Shown here piece after piece: positions 1 through 8,003 of a stretch of DNA of 49,579 nt. Within the stretch, counting starts at the first letter, position 1, and the number at the start of each line of letters is the position of its first letter. The position numbers and the translations under genes were made by a program. The notes under the pieces were generated by a model that was not told the DNA's origin, made no database searches, and saw only the letters and a program-made list of their open reading frames with translations. Source of the DNA: Photorhabdus namnaonensis (lineage in GTDB: Bacteria > Pseudomonadota > Gammaproteobacteria > Enterobacterales > Enterobacteriaceae); assembly GCF_001684335.1 (NCBI RefSeq), contig NZ_LOIC01000080.1, forward strand, positions 6,124 to 55,702, in the 5' to 3' direction.

Positions 1-485
1 AGCCACTCTGAGGTATTCTCCGAACATTGCAGTGTTAGCGTTATTTCACTGTACTCTGGGGCTGCGTTCAGTTGCCGGTCAATCACCGTCAGTGGTTCGA
101 TATGCAGAGGGCAGCAGGTTTCAAAACGGATTTCCTCTTCGCCTTCCCCGGCAGAAACCAACGTCCCTTCGGGTAGCGTCAGCGCGGCCAGGTGATGTTT
201 CCCCGCGGGTGAAAATTGAACGATGCTGGTGGGCAGGACCGGGCACATGGCATATGGCCAAATATGTGCCATCATCCCTAAGGTGAGTTCGGGAAATTCA
301 TCCTCAATCTTTTCGCGAATACGGGCGGCTGACAGCGCAAAGCCCTGTATCACTCGCTCAATATCCGGATCACCGGCGCCCTCGGATAAAAAATCTGCCA
401 GATGCGGATTTTTTTTTGCGACTTCCTGCGCCAATTGCCGTATATATTGCAATTCTTGTAGGAATAGAGACTGTTTTTTATTCAT
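1..485 (-). CDS. tssF: Type VI secretion baseplate subunit TssF, 5' part only
   Basis: This minus-strand reading frame begins at an ATG (483-485) and stays open to the window edge, so only about 161 N-terminal residues are visible. The translation has the hallmark N-terminus of the TssF/VasA/ImpG family: a short lead, then LQELQYIRQLAQEVAKKNP, then DPDIERVIQGFALSAARI and an EDEFPEL stretch followed by a proline-rich IWPYAMCPVLPTS segment. TssF is a cytoplasmic wedge protein of the T6SS baseplate and works with TssE, TssG and TssK; the rest of the operon should lie to the left of the window. An AGGACAG sequence about 7 bases upstream of the ATG can serve as ribosome binding site. The gene is preceded by a long non-coding leader that is homologous to the one in front of the lipase at 47980. 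The family call is firm; subunit function is known from the family, not shown here. Confidence 0.88.
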   Translation of the reverse strand, partial: MNKKQSLFLQELQYIRQLAQEVAKKNPHLADFLSEGAGDPDIERVIQGFALSAARIREKIEDEFPELTLGMMAHIWPYAMCPVLPTSIVQFSPAGKHHLAALTLPEGTLVSAGEGEEEIRFETCCPLHIEPLTVIDRQLNAAPEYSEITLTLQCSENTSEW

Positions 486-523
486 AACACACTGTCCTAT
501 AAGGTTTTTATCTGGAAAGATGT

Positions 524-551
524 TTGTGAGGCGATTGCTGTAGCCTCACAA
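524..551 (-). promoter_or_regulatory. Leader hairpin upstream of tssF
   Basis: A perfect 9-bp stem (TTGTGAGGC at 524-532 pairing with GCCTCACAA at 543-551) with a 10-base loop lies about 40 bases upstream of the tssF start. In the transcribed direction no T-run follows it, so it is more likely an mRNA leader structure than a terminator. Confidence 0.45.
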
Positions 552-597
552 GGGGCATATTTTTCCCAGAGTTGAAATAATCAATTTTTTGTTAGAG

Positions 598-846
598 AAA
601 TAACCTAGTAAAAATCCCATCATCACAGATAAAAGCAGTGCTTATAGCGTGAATAATGGCGAGCTGAATGAGAGGGAGAGAGAGATCAATCCCAATCAGT
701 TAGTCCCCAAGGATAAGGGGAACAGGGGGTAATTTTTAAATATAGCCCATATAATGGCATTTAAGTAATAATTAAATATTCATCAGATAGCAAGAATTTT
801 TTTCAAATTTACAAAAATATAAATTTGTAAGAAAGTGTTACAAATT
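598..846 (-). promoter_or_regulatory. Conserved promoter/leader module upstream of tssF (copy 1)
   Basis: Read on the minus strand, this stretch aligns over nearly its whole length with 47564-47821 in front of the lipase gene. Shared landmarks in order are the 21-bp dyad TTTGTAACACTTTCTTACAA.. (826-846 region), TTTTTGTAAAT, TTCTTGCTAT, an ATATGG block, CTGTTCCC with a small C-rich/G-rich hairpin, a GATTGGGAT block, CATTCAG, ATAAGC, ATCTGTG and GGATTTTTACTA. Single-base indels between the copies break every reading frame, which argues for non-coding regulatory DNA. It probably carries the T6SS operon promoter and part of a long 5' leader. Confidence 0.7.
822..846. promoter_or_regulatory. Candidate operator: TTTGTAA-N7-TTACAAA dyad (copy 1)
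   Basis: AATTTGTAA (822-830) and TTACAAATT (838-846) form a perfect 9-bp dyad around GAAAGTG. The reverse complement of the central 21 bases matches the dyad at 47566-47586 except for one spacer base. Two near-identical dyads in front of two virulence-related transcription units point to a shared DNA-binding regulator, not yet identified. Confidence 0.6.
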
Positions 847-1124
847 CGATATGGAGTCAAAGAGATATTAGCCCATCTCGAATTCGCTAATTAAAAAAAT
901 ATCTTTATTACAATCTCTTACGATGATTAATGGCATTATCTATTTAGTCGTTGTTTTAATAACTTTGTTAATGCAACCGGAAAGAAGTGGTGAGAGAAGA
1001 GAATCTTATATTCATGCTTCATTTTTGCATACGGTTTTTATTTTCTATTGATTGATAAGAGCGGTCGGTAATAGTAATACCTGCTGCGATAGTTACTCTG
1101 TTTAATATCAGATGGGTGATGATA

Positions 1125-1216
1125 ATGGTATTAAATACCAGTGCAGTTTGATAGGGTTAATCTCAAAGCCCTCAGAAACTGCACTTGATACTGAGCTGAG
1201 TACCACCTAATACCAT
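1125..1216. repeat. Nested inverted-repeat structure, MITE-like candidate
   Basis: Outer arms ATGGTATTA (1125-1133) and TAATACCAT (1208-1216) are perfect reverse complements. Inside, AGTGCAGTTT (1140-1149) pairs with AAACTGCACT (1176-1185), and AGGG (1153-1156) pairs with CCCT (1169-1172). The whole can fold into one extended imperfect hairpin of about 92 bases. It could be a miniature mobile element or a structured transcript end; no clear target-site duplication is seen. Confidence 0.45.
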
Positions 1217-1309
1217 GAGAAAAGTTAATTCAAATCAAGCTCCAATGTCCATCATGGCGATTCATCCGAAACTTTTCTCAATGATGATAGATTTATCCTG
1301 CTGCTAGGT

Positions 1310-1924
1310 TTATTCCCAATCCCACAAGAGATGGTAACGATCTCGTGACCAGCGATAATAGAGCGCCAGGAAAGCATTGATATTGTTAATAGGAAATTGC
1401 TCGAAGTTGAATTGTTCATCTTCATCCAAATCAAGTAATTCACTTATCCATTGCCGCGTTTCTGCGTATTCCTCATGGTCAGGATCATTCAGTATTGCGA
1501 TTAAATTTTCATAACTGTCAATTCCGCCGGTATCTTCAACAGGACAAGCGCGAGCGCCATCCAGACAATAAAAAGGAAACGGCAGGTCATTTATAGGATA
1601 ATGACAGTTTTCTAAAGTAATTTCGTGTTCCCATCCATCACCAAAATCGTAGAGATAAGTGAAAGATCGCCCTTTTTGTTTAATCAGGTCAACCAGACGG
1701 TATAAATCTTCTTCCTTACCATCAGATGGGCTTTCTGGCGTTTCTGTTAATCGCAGTTTGCCAATACGAAATTCATGTAGATGACTATCCTGCCATCCCA
1801 TTACGATCTGTATCACGTCATGCAGTCTGTCAAATGAAATAGAGGCTGGCACGACAAATTGCCGCCAAATAGCAGGTTTTGAGTCTATAAGTGTTATTTT
1901 TAATTGATAGAATCTTTCATTCAT
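1310..1924 (-). CDS. Plasmid pRiA4b ORF-3-like family protein
   Basis: A 204-residue soluble protein matching the pRiA4b ORF-3-like family: QLKITLIDSKPAIWRQFVVP near the N-terminus, then a FDRLHDVIQIVMGWQDSHLH motif, then YLYDFGDGWEHEITLE in the middle. These three blocks are the family signature. The function of the family is unknown; members are often found on plasmids, beside transposons or in accessory regions. I chose the ATG at 1924 rather than the longer in-frame start at 1981 because GAGGAG sits 7 bases upstream of it and because the family signature begins right after it. The C-terminus is acidic and ends in a tryptophan-rich segment. It stands alone, with long AT-rich gaps on both sides. 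Confidence 0.8.
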   Translation of the reverse strand: MNERFYQLKITLIDSKPAIWRQFVVPASISFDRLHDVIQIVMGWQDSHLHEFRIGKLRLTETPESPSDGKEEDLYRLVDLIKQKGRSFTYLYDFGDGWEHEITLENCHYPINDLPFPFYCLDGARACPVEDTGGIDSYENLIAILNDPDHEEYAETRQWISELLDLDEDEQFNFEQFPINNINAFLALYYRWSRDRYHLLWDWE

Positions 1925-2588
1925 CGCTAATCTCCTCATGGTTTTGAGATGATTCTTTCTGTGTGTGCTATCTATTGTCAATATTTTATTGAGTTTTCCT
2001 GGCTGGATTTACTGGAATACCAACATGTTTGGCTATGTATGAAGAGCTTAGGTCATGTCATCAATTTCAGCAGCTAATGTTCATAATAGCTTTTAATAAC
2101 CAATAATTTGACCTGATTTGCTTTCTCTTTACTGAGTATCGATTACGAGGATAATGTTTCTTTAAGATGTACAGTGTTTAAATAGATATTTTCACTATTT
2201 TTCAGTTAGTTACCTTTGTCATCGGATATATGTCTTCGTGCATGGGTTGCTGATTAAGTATAGTTTAAAATCGTGAGCAGGATCGATATAGTCATAGTTT
2301 TTGCTATTAACAAAAAAAACGCATATTATTTACATGCTGTTAATCAAATATGGAAGGTTACTAACTGTCCTATCTCAGGAAATTCCTTAACTAAAGTTAC
2401 AGATATGAGTAAGGTGTTTTTTTATGCGTTAGTTTAATGGCTTAGTGTCGCAATCTGAATGGTGCTGCTTGAAGCTGTATCATGATGGTAGCTGATTAAC
2501 CACAGATTTTCTTATTGTAAAATCACTCCTATTAATAAGAAATGATTATGAATTTTTGGTGTTTTATTGCATAGATTGAAGGAAATGA
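1925..2588. other. Intergenic region upstream of the phosphoethanolamine-transferase-like gene
   Basis: About 660 AT-rich bases between divergently oriented genes. I see no gene or clear terminator. It must carry the promoters of both flanking genes, but no consensus PhoP or PmrA box could be recognised. Confidence 0.5.
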
Positions 2589-4172
2589 GTGAGTATGCTA
2601 TTGGGTAAAAAAATCAAAGAAAATTTCACTTTGATATGCTTGTTTGGTTTTATTTCATTGGTTCATTTAACCCTTGGATATCAGTTAAAGTTTATATATG
2701 TATTTAGTGCTTTTTCAATGCTGATATTATTGTCCAGTTTGAATAAATATATATATTATATTTTGGTATGCATGATTGGATTAATTGGTGTGTTCTATGC
2801 TCCCGTAGGATTGAATTATGGCTGTCCCGATATCAATTCAGTAGGGTCTTTAATTTATACTAATAAAAATGAAGCGTTAGAATTTATCAGCGGGTTGCCT
2901 CTTTTTACCTATTTGGTGGTGTCGGCTACTATTATATTAATGATTTTATCTTTGAAGGTAAGAGTGACGCTAAAGAGAAAAAGTATAATATTTCTGTCAC
3001 TGTTTTCTGTATTGTCAGCTTTCTGGTCACCGGTAAAAGGGTATATAAAATCTGATTTCGATCCTAACTTTAATCTATTGGCATCAGGATTACCCGAAAT
3101 TAGGTTTTTTAGTGATGTCGTTGAGAGCTATAAAGCGGTTAATTCAGAAAGAATTAGGTTCGCTGAAATAATAAAACAGAAAGACTCTTGGCAGCCGGTG
3201 ATAAAAGAGGATAAATATGAAACCTATATTATGATCATTGGTGAAAGTGTTCGAAAGGACTTTATGAATGCATATGGTTTCCCTTATAACAATACGCCGT
3301 GGCTGGACAAGGCGAATGGCAAGATATTTACAAATTACATCTCATCAGCGGCATCGACTCAGTTATCTTTGACCAACTCACTGGCCTTGAAAGGTGAGAA
3401 TGCGATCAATTTGAATGATAGTGTCATAACATTGGCGAAAAAAGCCGGGTTTTATACCTATTGGATATCTAATCAGGGGATGAAGAGCACTTTTGATTCT
3501 CCGGTGGCGTTGATTGGACAACAGGCGGATAGTGTCCATTTCCTGAAAAGCGGCAGCTCTGATGACCGGCGTTATTTGCCTGATGATAAATTGATGCCTT
3601 ATATTAAGGAGGCATTAATACCAGAACAGAAGAAAAAACTGATTGTTATTCATCTGATGGGATCTCACCCACAGGCGTGCGTCAGAACGAATGGGAAATA
3701 TGATCTGTTCTTACAATCGGAAGAAATTTCTTGTTATGTTAAAAGCATATCTAATACAGATCAGCTACTTTCTGAAATTGCGGCTGAGACTAATCATCAT
3801 CATGTAAGATGGACGATGCTTTATTTTTCAGATCATGGGCTTTCTTATGTTGATAAAGGAACCGATCAAGAAAACCTGACACATGATGATGAAAATAAAC
3901 AGAGTTTTCAGGTGCCGTTTTTTATTACCGGCAGTGATTACTCTTATCGTGAGGAGATAACAGCACAAAGAAGTGGATTGCATTTTCTGACGCTATTTTC
4001 TGAATGGCTTGGAATAAGTGAAAAGAATATTCCTGATGATTGTAATATGGTATCTAATAGTCAATGCAGTGGGCAAGATAAGATTATTACCTTTAACAAT
4101 GAAGTTAAAGATTATGATGAATTAAATGACGATCTCCCCGATACACAATTCTTGTCGAAGAATATCAACTGA
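2589..4172 (+). CDS. Inner-membrane phosphoethanolamine transferase-like (sulfatase fold)
   Basis: A 527-residue protein with five hydrophobic segments at the N-terminus (about residues 12-30, 33-50, 53-71, 103-122, 132-147), followed by a periplasmic alkaline-phosphatase/sulfatase-type domain. Expected metal and catalytic positions are present: GES with Glu219, a candidate nucleophile Thr257 in SSAASTQLSLTN, HLMGSH (His355/His360), SDHG (Asp415, His416) and THDDE (His432). Enzymes of this architecture (EptA, EptB, CptA, OpgE) move phosphoethanolamine from phosphatidylethanolamine to lipid A, core sugars or glucans. The exact acceptor cannot be told here. The start is GTG at 2589, 5 bases after AAGGA; ATG at 2595 is an alternative. 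It is monocistronic. Lipid A modification would fit resistance to insect antimicrobial peptides, but that is inference. Confidence 0.82.
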   Translation: MSMLLGKKIKENFTLICLFGFISLVHLTLGYQLKFIYVFSAFSMLILLSSLNKYIYYILVCMIGLIGVFYAPVGLNYGCPDINSVGSLIYTNKNEALEFISGLPLFTYLVVSATIILMILSLKVRVTLKRKSIIFLSLFSVLSAFWSPVKGYIKSDFDPNFNLLASGLPEIRFFSDVVESYKAVNSERIRFAEIIKQKDSWQPVIKEDKYETYIMIIGESVRKDFMNAYGFPYNNTPWLDKANGKIFTNYISSAASTQLSLTNSLALKGENAINLNDSVITLAKKAGFYTYWISNQGMKSTFDSPVALIGQQADSVHFLKSGSSDDRRYLPDDKLMPYIKEALIPEQKKKLIVIHLMGSHPQACVRTNGKYDLFLQSEEISCYVKSISNTDQLLSEIAAETNHHHVRWTMLYFSDHGLSYVDKGTDQENLTHDDENKQSFQVPFFITGSDYSYREEITAQRSGLHFLTLFSEWLGISEKNIPDDCNMVSNSQCSGQDKIITFNNEVKDYDELNDDLPDTQFLSKNIN

Positions 4173-4486
4173 TAATTTACTTTAGGTAATCATTATAGTG
4201 ATGATTATTTTATTGATGAATTAATCGTTGAGTAAAATTGAATTAAATAAGAGGGTTTCTTCTTTGAGGAAATCCTTCTTAAGGCAAGTCATAATGTAGA
4301 ATTTGTTAATATAAAAATATCGATAAGGTTAATATCTTCGAGATTAAATAATACAATCAATTATACCTTAAAAGAGTACTAATCTGTTTATGAACTAATA
4401 TCGTTATGATATTAATTTGATATAAATTCTTTTTTTAAATAATAAATTATTGGTAGGATTTGGCTGTGTCTAAAAAGATTTCTGAT

Positions 4487-4535
4487 AAATATATAAGTAA
4501 TTTTTTTATCTAAACTGTGATTTATACCAGTAGTT
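4487..4535 (+). promoter_or_regulatory. Conserved upstream element of the PixA-like genes (copy 1)
   Basis: The pattern AAATATATA, an AT-rich stretch, then ACTGTGATTTATACCAGTAG recurs upstream of three transcription units, at 4487-4535, 6100-6148 and 7882-7930, each 75-95 bases before the start codon. It is probably the promoter or an activator site. I could not place -35 and -10 boxes with confidence. Confidence 0.5.
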
Positions 4536-4587
4536 ATTTCAGGTTTAGTAGTTAATTATTAGGATGATAGAGGACTCTTAGTTCAAC

Positions 4588-4617
4588 TTAATCCAATGAG
4601 GGTTAATCCAATGAAGG
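4588..4617 (+). repeat. 15-bp tandem duplication overlapping the ribosome binding site
   Basis: TTAATCCAATGAGGG (4588-4602) is followed at once by TTAATCCAATGAAGG (4603-4617), giving two Shine-Dalgarno-like G-rich stretches. The second (GAAGGGG) is correctly spaced from the start at 4627. Confidence 0.6.
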
Positions 4618-4626
4618 GGTGCAAAA

Positions 4627-5148
4627 ATGAATCAAACTGTAAGTGTTCTTATTTGTGTGGATGTTGATGGTATTATTAATGATTACGATAAACTGGGAAC
4701 AAATCCGGATAACCCTACAATGGTAGGTAATAAATATTTTCATTACATTACTAATAATGAAAACGCTTATACACCTAAAGATAATGCTACGGGTGGATTG
4801 ATAGTGAAAATAGGTGTCGACGATACTATCCGGTGGAGAGTCATATCTTTAACGCAACAATTGATACATTCAGTAAACTTATACAAAAAAACTAAAGAAA
4901 ATAGCTATAAAGCTATAGCGCCGCTAAAATATACTCAGGAAGTAACAAAGGTCACTTACCCAGAACAGAACAATAATCAATTACCCGGTACGCCGTTTAA
5001 ATATGGCATAGAATCTATAACGCAATCCTATATGGAATCAAAAGGTAAGAAATCAGGTAAAGAAAAATTGACTTTTATAATAAGCATACACTATAACCTT
5101 GAGTTAATTGGGTATATTTCTCATAGCTCTTTTGTTCAAGTTTTATAA
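4627..5148 (+). CDS. PixA/AidA family inclusion body protein 1
   Basis: A 173-residue protein of the AidA/PixA family. Family blocks in order are: a hydrophobic strand ending in ICVDVDGI (about residues 6-17), YFHYITNNENAYTPKDNATG (about 37-57), a DTIRWRVISLTQQ block (about 66-78) and the C-terminal LIGYISHSSFVQV. PixA is the methionine-rich crystalline inclusion protein of Xenorhabdus nematophila, and AidA is a quorum-regulated relative in Ralstonia and Burkholderia; molecular roles are unclear. No signal peptide is present. It is the shortest and most divergent member of the array, lacking part of the region between the third block and the C-terminus. It is followed after 36 bases by the next paralogue, probably in one transcript. 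Confidence 0.85.
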   Translation: MNQTVSVLICVDVDGIINDYDKLGTNPDNPTMVGNKYFHYITNNENAYTPKDNATGGLIVKIGVDDTIRWRVISLTQQLIHSVNLYKKTKENSYKAIAPLKYTQEVTKVTYPEQNNNQLPGTPFKYGIESITQSYMESKGKKSGKEKLTFIISIHYNLELIGYISHSSFVQVL

Positions 5149-5184
5149 ACTACAAAATTAATATAAGGTAATAGGGCTAACATT

Positions 5185-5787
5185 ATGAATATTGATGATA
5201 ATGCTGAATTTACTAATAACATAGATATTTTAATCTGTATTGATGTGCAATCTATTTTAAATAAACTGAATAGAAATAAACTAAGTCTTAGCCAAGATTA
5301 TAAAAAGCCGACTAAAATTGATGATAGTTTCTTCTATTATATTACCACTGAAAGTCAAGAGTATTCTCCTGAGAAAAATTCTACAAATTCACTTAAAGTT
5401 ACAGGTAAGGTAGGTGATATAGTTAGATGGCAATCTTCTAGCATATCTGCTCAATTTAACCATAAGGTGTTTTTATATCGAGTGGAAAAAAAAGATGCGA
5501 ATGATTGCGTTTCTCAACCAATGACTGTATATACATTAACTAATGTTGTTGTCCCCAAGCTTAAAAAAGCATTAACGCCTCAGGAAGAAAATAGCATTGA
5601 ATTGCCACAAGCTCCTTTAGCTGATTTTATCCATGAAAAAAGACATATTTACTATCAAAAATCTACGCTGCGTAAGCCAGGTATAGTTCAATATGCATGG
5701 TATATATCTATTTATGATAATTTAAATAAACTTGTTGGTTATTGCTATCATACTCCATTAACTAGTATCGTTGTTTCTGAGGATTAG
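5185..5787 (+). CDS. PixA/AidA family inclusion body protein 2
   Basis: A 200-residue paralogue of its neighbours. It has NIDILICIDVQSILNKL near the N-terminus, FFYYITTESQEYSPEKN, then GDIVRWQSSSISAQFNHKVF and a C-terminal WYISIYDNLNKLVGYCYHTP. The segment QKSTLRKPGIVQYAWYIS resembles the equivalent part of the proteins at 6843 and 8622, so it belongs to the second (B) type of the array. It follows gene 1 closely and is probably co-transcribed. It is cytoplasmic, without a signal peptide. Function is unknown beyond the family link. Confidence 0.85.
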   Translation: MNIDDNAEFTNNIDILICIDVQSILNKLNRNKLSLSQDYKKPTKIDDSFFYYITTESQEYSPEKNSTNSLKVTGKVGDIVRWQSSSISAQFNHKVFLYRVEKKDANDCVSQPMTVYTLTNVVVPKLKKALTPQEENSIELPQAPLADFIHEKRHIYYQKSTLRKPGIVQYAWYISIYDNLNKLVGYCYHTPLTSIVVSED

Positions 5788-6221
5788 TTGTAATCTAATT
5801 GTTCAACATAATTAATGTAACTCAGTATTTTAGTTTACCGAATTAATATACGTGTTACGCCAAGGATAGGCAGAATTACATTTAATATAAAAATTAAGAG
5901 TTTCATTGCCATATTACTGACTAAATATATGAAATTTATTTTCATTTAATTTTACAGTTAAATATCACAAAAGTATAACTTTAACATAAGAGAGAATATT
6001 GAATTATTCATGTTTGCAAATAGTAATTCAATACTGAAAATAATAATTTTTTGTTTCAATATTAATACGAAACTTATTTATATATTAAGCAATTATTTCA
6101 AATATATAGATAATTTATTTTTTAAAACTATGATTTATATCAGTGGTTTTTTTAGACTTAATTATTAATATAATAGATGATTGTTAAACAATCTAACACT
6201 TTATTGTGAAGGAGAATAGAT
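5788..6221. other. Intergenic region, promoter side of pix unit 1
   Basis: About 430 AT-rich bases without a gene. From 5817 on, the sequence is repeated with moderate divergence at 7557-8003. It includes the conserved element at 6100-6148 and a strong ribosome binding site (GAAGGAG) just before 6222. Confidence 0.55.
6100..6148 (+). promoter_or_regulatory. Conserved upstream element of the PixA-like genes (copy 2)
   Basis: Same element as at 4487-4535, here with ACTATGATTTATATCAGTGG, about 75 bases before the start codon at 6222. Confidence 0.5.
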
Positions 6222-6803
6222 ATGAGCGACGTTATAACGGCTTCTAAATATCAAACTGTAGATATTCTTATTTGTGTGGATGTAGAGGCTATCCTTCGTA
6301 ATTATGATTTAAGTAAATCAAAAACGCTAGGGACGGCGAAATCAATACATAACAAATATTTTTATTATGTAACAAGCAATGGAAATCTTTATACTCCTAA
6401 AAATAATGCTAAAGGAGAGCTGGAGGTAGTGGTTAATGTTGCTGATGACATTAGATGGAGGCCGATGTCTTTGACACAGCAATTTGAATATACAGTACTT
6501 TTATGCTACATGAGATTACAAGCTGATGACGGTGGTGATGTTTCGCTTATAACATTACCGCAACTTGATTATGGTGATATTTCTATTCCTTATTTAGCTA
6601 AAACTGATAATAATAATGTCAATAATGTGGTATATAAAAGAGATGGAGAAGATAATGGCGGATTAATAACAAGATATTATCATCAATCAACAGCTCAGAG
6701 GGCGGGACGCGGTTCGTATGTCTGGTATATGAAAATATATCGTAAAAAACAACTCATTGGATATATTGGTCATGATCCTTTCATTACAGTTTTAGATGAT
6801 TAA
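6222..6803 (+). CDS. PixA/AidA family inclusion body protein 3 (A type, unit 1)
   Basis: A 193-residue PixA/AidA protein. N-terminal TVDILICVDVEAILRNYDLS is followed by YFYYVTSNGNLYTPKNNAKG, DDIRWRPMSLTQQFEYTVLL and C-terminal WYMKIYRKKQLIGYIGHDPF. It is a close paralogue of the protein at 8004, sharing long runs such as LITLPQLDYGDISIPYLAK and GGLITRYYHQSTAQR. The start is backed by GAAGGAG 8 bases upstream. It is the first gene of a two-gene unit with 6843. No secretion signal or membrane segment is seen. Confidence 0.86.
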   Translation: MSDVITASKYQTVDILICVDVEAILRNYDLSKSKTLGTAKSIHNKYFYYVTSNGNLYTPKNNAKGELEVVVNVADDIRWRPMSLTQQFEYTVLLCYMRLQADDGGDVSLITLPQLDYGDISIPYLAKTDNNNVNNVVYKRDGEDNGGLITRYYHQSTAQRAGRGSYVWYMKIYRKKQLIGYIGHDPFITVLDD

Positions 6804-6842
6804 ATACTTATAAAACCGATATATAAAAATAGGAATAGTATT

Positions 6843-7439
6843 ATGAATAATGTTGAATATACAGATCTGGATGATATAAAACCCATTATTGGTGTACAAT
6901 TGATTGATGTTCTTGCCGTTGTCGATGTAAAAGCTATCAAAAACGATCTCGGTGATTCTATTAGTAAGGAACCTGGCGCACCAACGATAATGGATGATAA
7001 ATACATTTATTATATTACCTCTCAAAATAATATCTATGTGCCCAAAAATAATGCTCAAGCTACACTTCTAATTCAAGGTAAGGTGGGGGATGTCGTTAGA
7101 TGGCGAGCTTCCACTTTATCAGCTCAATTTGATGATCAGGTTTTTCTATATCATATGGCAGGGGTAGATGCTAAATCGATAATTTCGCCGCCAACTCTAA
7201 CATCAGCGATATCTCAAGTTGCAGCTCCAAGCAAAGAGGCGACATTAGGGACTAATCAAGACTATCCTGTAGTACTGGAAACACGTAATATTTTCAATCA
7301 AGGATCTAAATTACGTACTCCAGGTATAGCCAAATATTCATGGTATATATCTATTTTCGAAAGATGGAATGTTAAAGACAACATTGGCAATCTTGTTGGC
7401 TATCTTGCTCATTCTCTAAATGTTCAAGTGGTTGATTAA
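6843..7439 (+). CDS. PixA/AidA family inclusion body protein 4 (B type, unit 1)
   Basis: A 198-residue PixA/AidA protein with an acidic N-terminal extension (about 20 residues) before LIDVLAVVDVKAIKNDLGDS. It then has YIYYITSQNNIYVPKNNAQ, GDVVRWRASTLSAQFDDQVF and the C-terminal WYISIFERWNV...NLVGYLAHS. It differs from the protein at 8622 at only 4 of the last 79 residues. It lies 39 bases after the A-type gene and is followed by the terminator at 7500-7534, so the two genes form one transcription unit. Function is unknown. Confidence 0.86.
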   Translation: MNNVEYTDLDDIKPIIGVQLIDVLAVVDVKAIKNDLGDSISKEPGAPTIMDDKYIYYITSQNNIYVPKNNAQATLLIQGKVGDVVRWRASTLSAQFDDQVFLYHMAGVDAKSIISPPTLTSAISQVAAPSKEATLGTNQDYPVVLETRNIFNQGSKLRTPGIAKYSWYISIFERWNVKDNIGNLVGYLAHSLNVQVVD

Positions 7440-7499
7440 ATTTAACATTGCCTAAGAGTTTAATAAATCAACCATGAAATATTAAAAGTTGGTAAGTTA

Positions 7500-7534
7500 T
7501 CACTGGAAAACAGAGTATAATTTCCAGTGATTTT
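7500..7534 (+). terminator. Rho-independent terminator of pix unit 1
   Basis: A perfect 10-bp stem (TCACTGGAAA, 7500-7509, with TTTCCAGTGA, 7521-7530) encloses an 11-base loop and is followed by TTTT. It lies 60 bases after the stop codon of gene 4. Confidence 0.75.
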
Positions 7535-7881
7535 ACTTTATTTACGATGATTAATTGTAACCTAATATTTTGGCTTACCGAATTGATATACTTATTACTC
7601 CAAGGATGGGCAGTATGATATTTAATATAAAAATTAAAATTTTACTGCCATATTGCTGACTAAGTATATCAAATTTATTCTCATTTTATTATTAAACTAA
7701 GTGTTTTTATTGTTAGCTATGAAAAAAATAATTTCATAGTTAAATATCAGGAAAGTATAACTTTAACGCAAGAGAGAATGTTGAATTATTTATGTTTACA
7801 AGTGGTGATTTAATACTAAAAGTAATAATTATTCATTTCAATATTAACAGGAAATTTGTTTATATATTAAATGATTTTTGT

Positions 7882-7930
7882 AAATATATAGATAATTTAT
7901 TTTTAAAAACTATGATTTATATCAGTAGTT
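7882..7930 (+). promoter_or_regulatory. Conserved upstream element of the PixA-like genes (copy 3)
   Basis: Same element as at 4487-4535 and 6100-6148, about 75 bases before the start at 8004. Confidence 0.5.
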
Positions 7931-8003
7931 TTCTTGAACTGAATTATTAATATAATAGGTGATTGTTAAATAATCTAACGCTTTATTGTGAAGGAGAATA
8001 GAT

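Larger units (their letters stand above)
486..1309. other. Intergenic region between tssF and the pRiA4b ORF-3-like gene
   Basis: About 820 bases with no convincing gene. It holds the tssF leader (to about 846), an AT-rich stretch, and the nested inverted repeat at 1125-1216. Confidence 0.6.
4173..4626. other. AT-rich intergenic region upstream of the PixA array
   Basis: About 450 bases with no gene. It contains an imperfect GGTTTC/GAAATC hairpin near 4254-4282, possibly the end of the upstream transcript, the conserved pix promoter element at 4487-4535 and a 15-bp tandem repeat at 4588-4617. Confidence 0.5.
5817..7534 (+). repeat. Tandem-duplicated two-gene PixA unit, copy 1
   Basis: The segment from the upstream region through genes 3 and 4 to the terminator is repeated at 7557-9313. 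The same order of promoter region, A-type gene, 39-base spacer, B-type gene and a 10-bp-stem terminator occurs in both. Similarity is highest in the second half of the B-type gene and lower in the intergenic DNA, which suggests a past duplication with later divergence or gene conversion. Confidence 0.8.
7440..8003. other. Intergenic region between the two pix units
   Basis: About 560 AT-rich bases. It carries the terminator at 7500-7534, the start of the second duplicated unit (from 7557), the conserved element at 7882-7930 and the GAAGGAG site before 8004. No gene is seen. Confidence 0.55.

Noticed and set aside
32-543. Two plus-strand open frames at the left edge
   Set aside because: They are antisense to tssF, whose family signature is clear on the minus strand.
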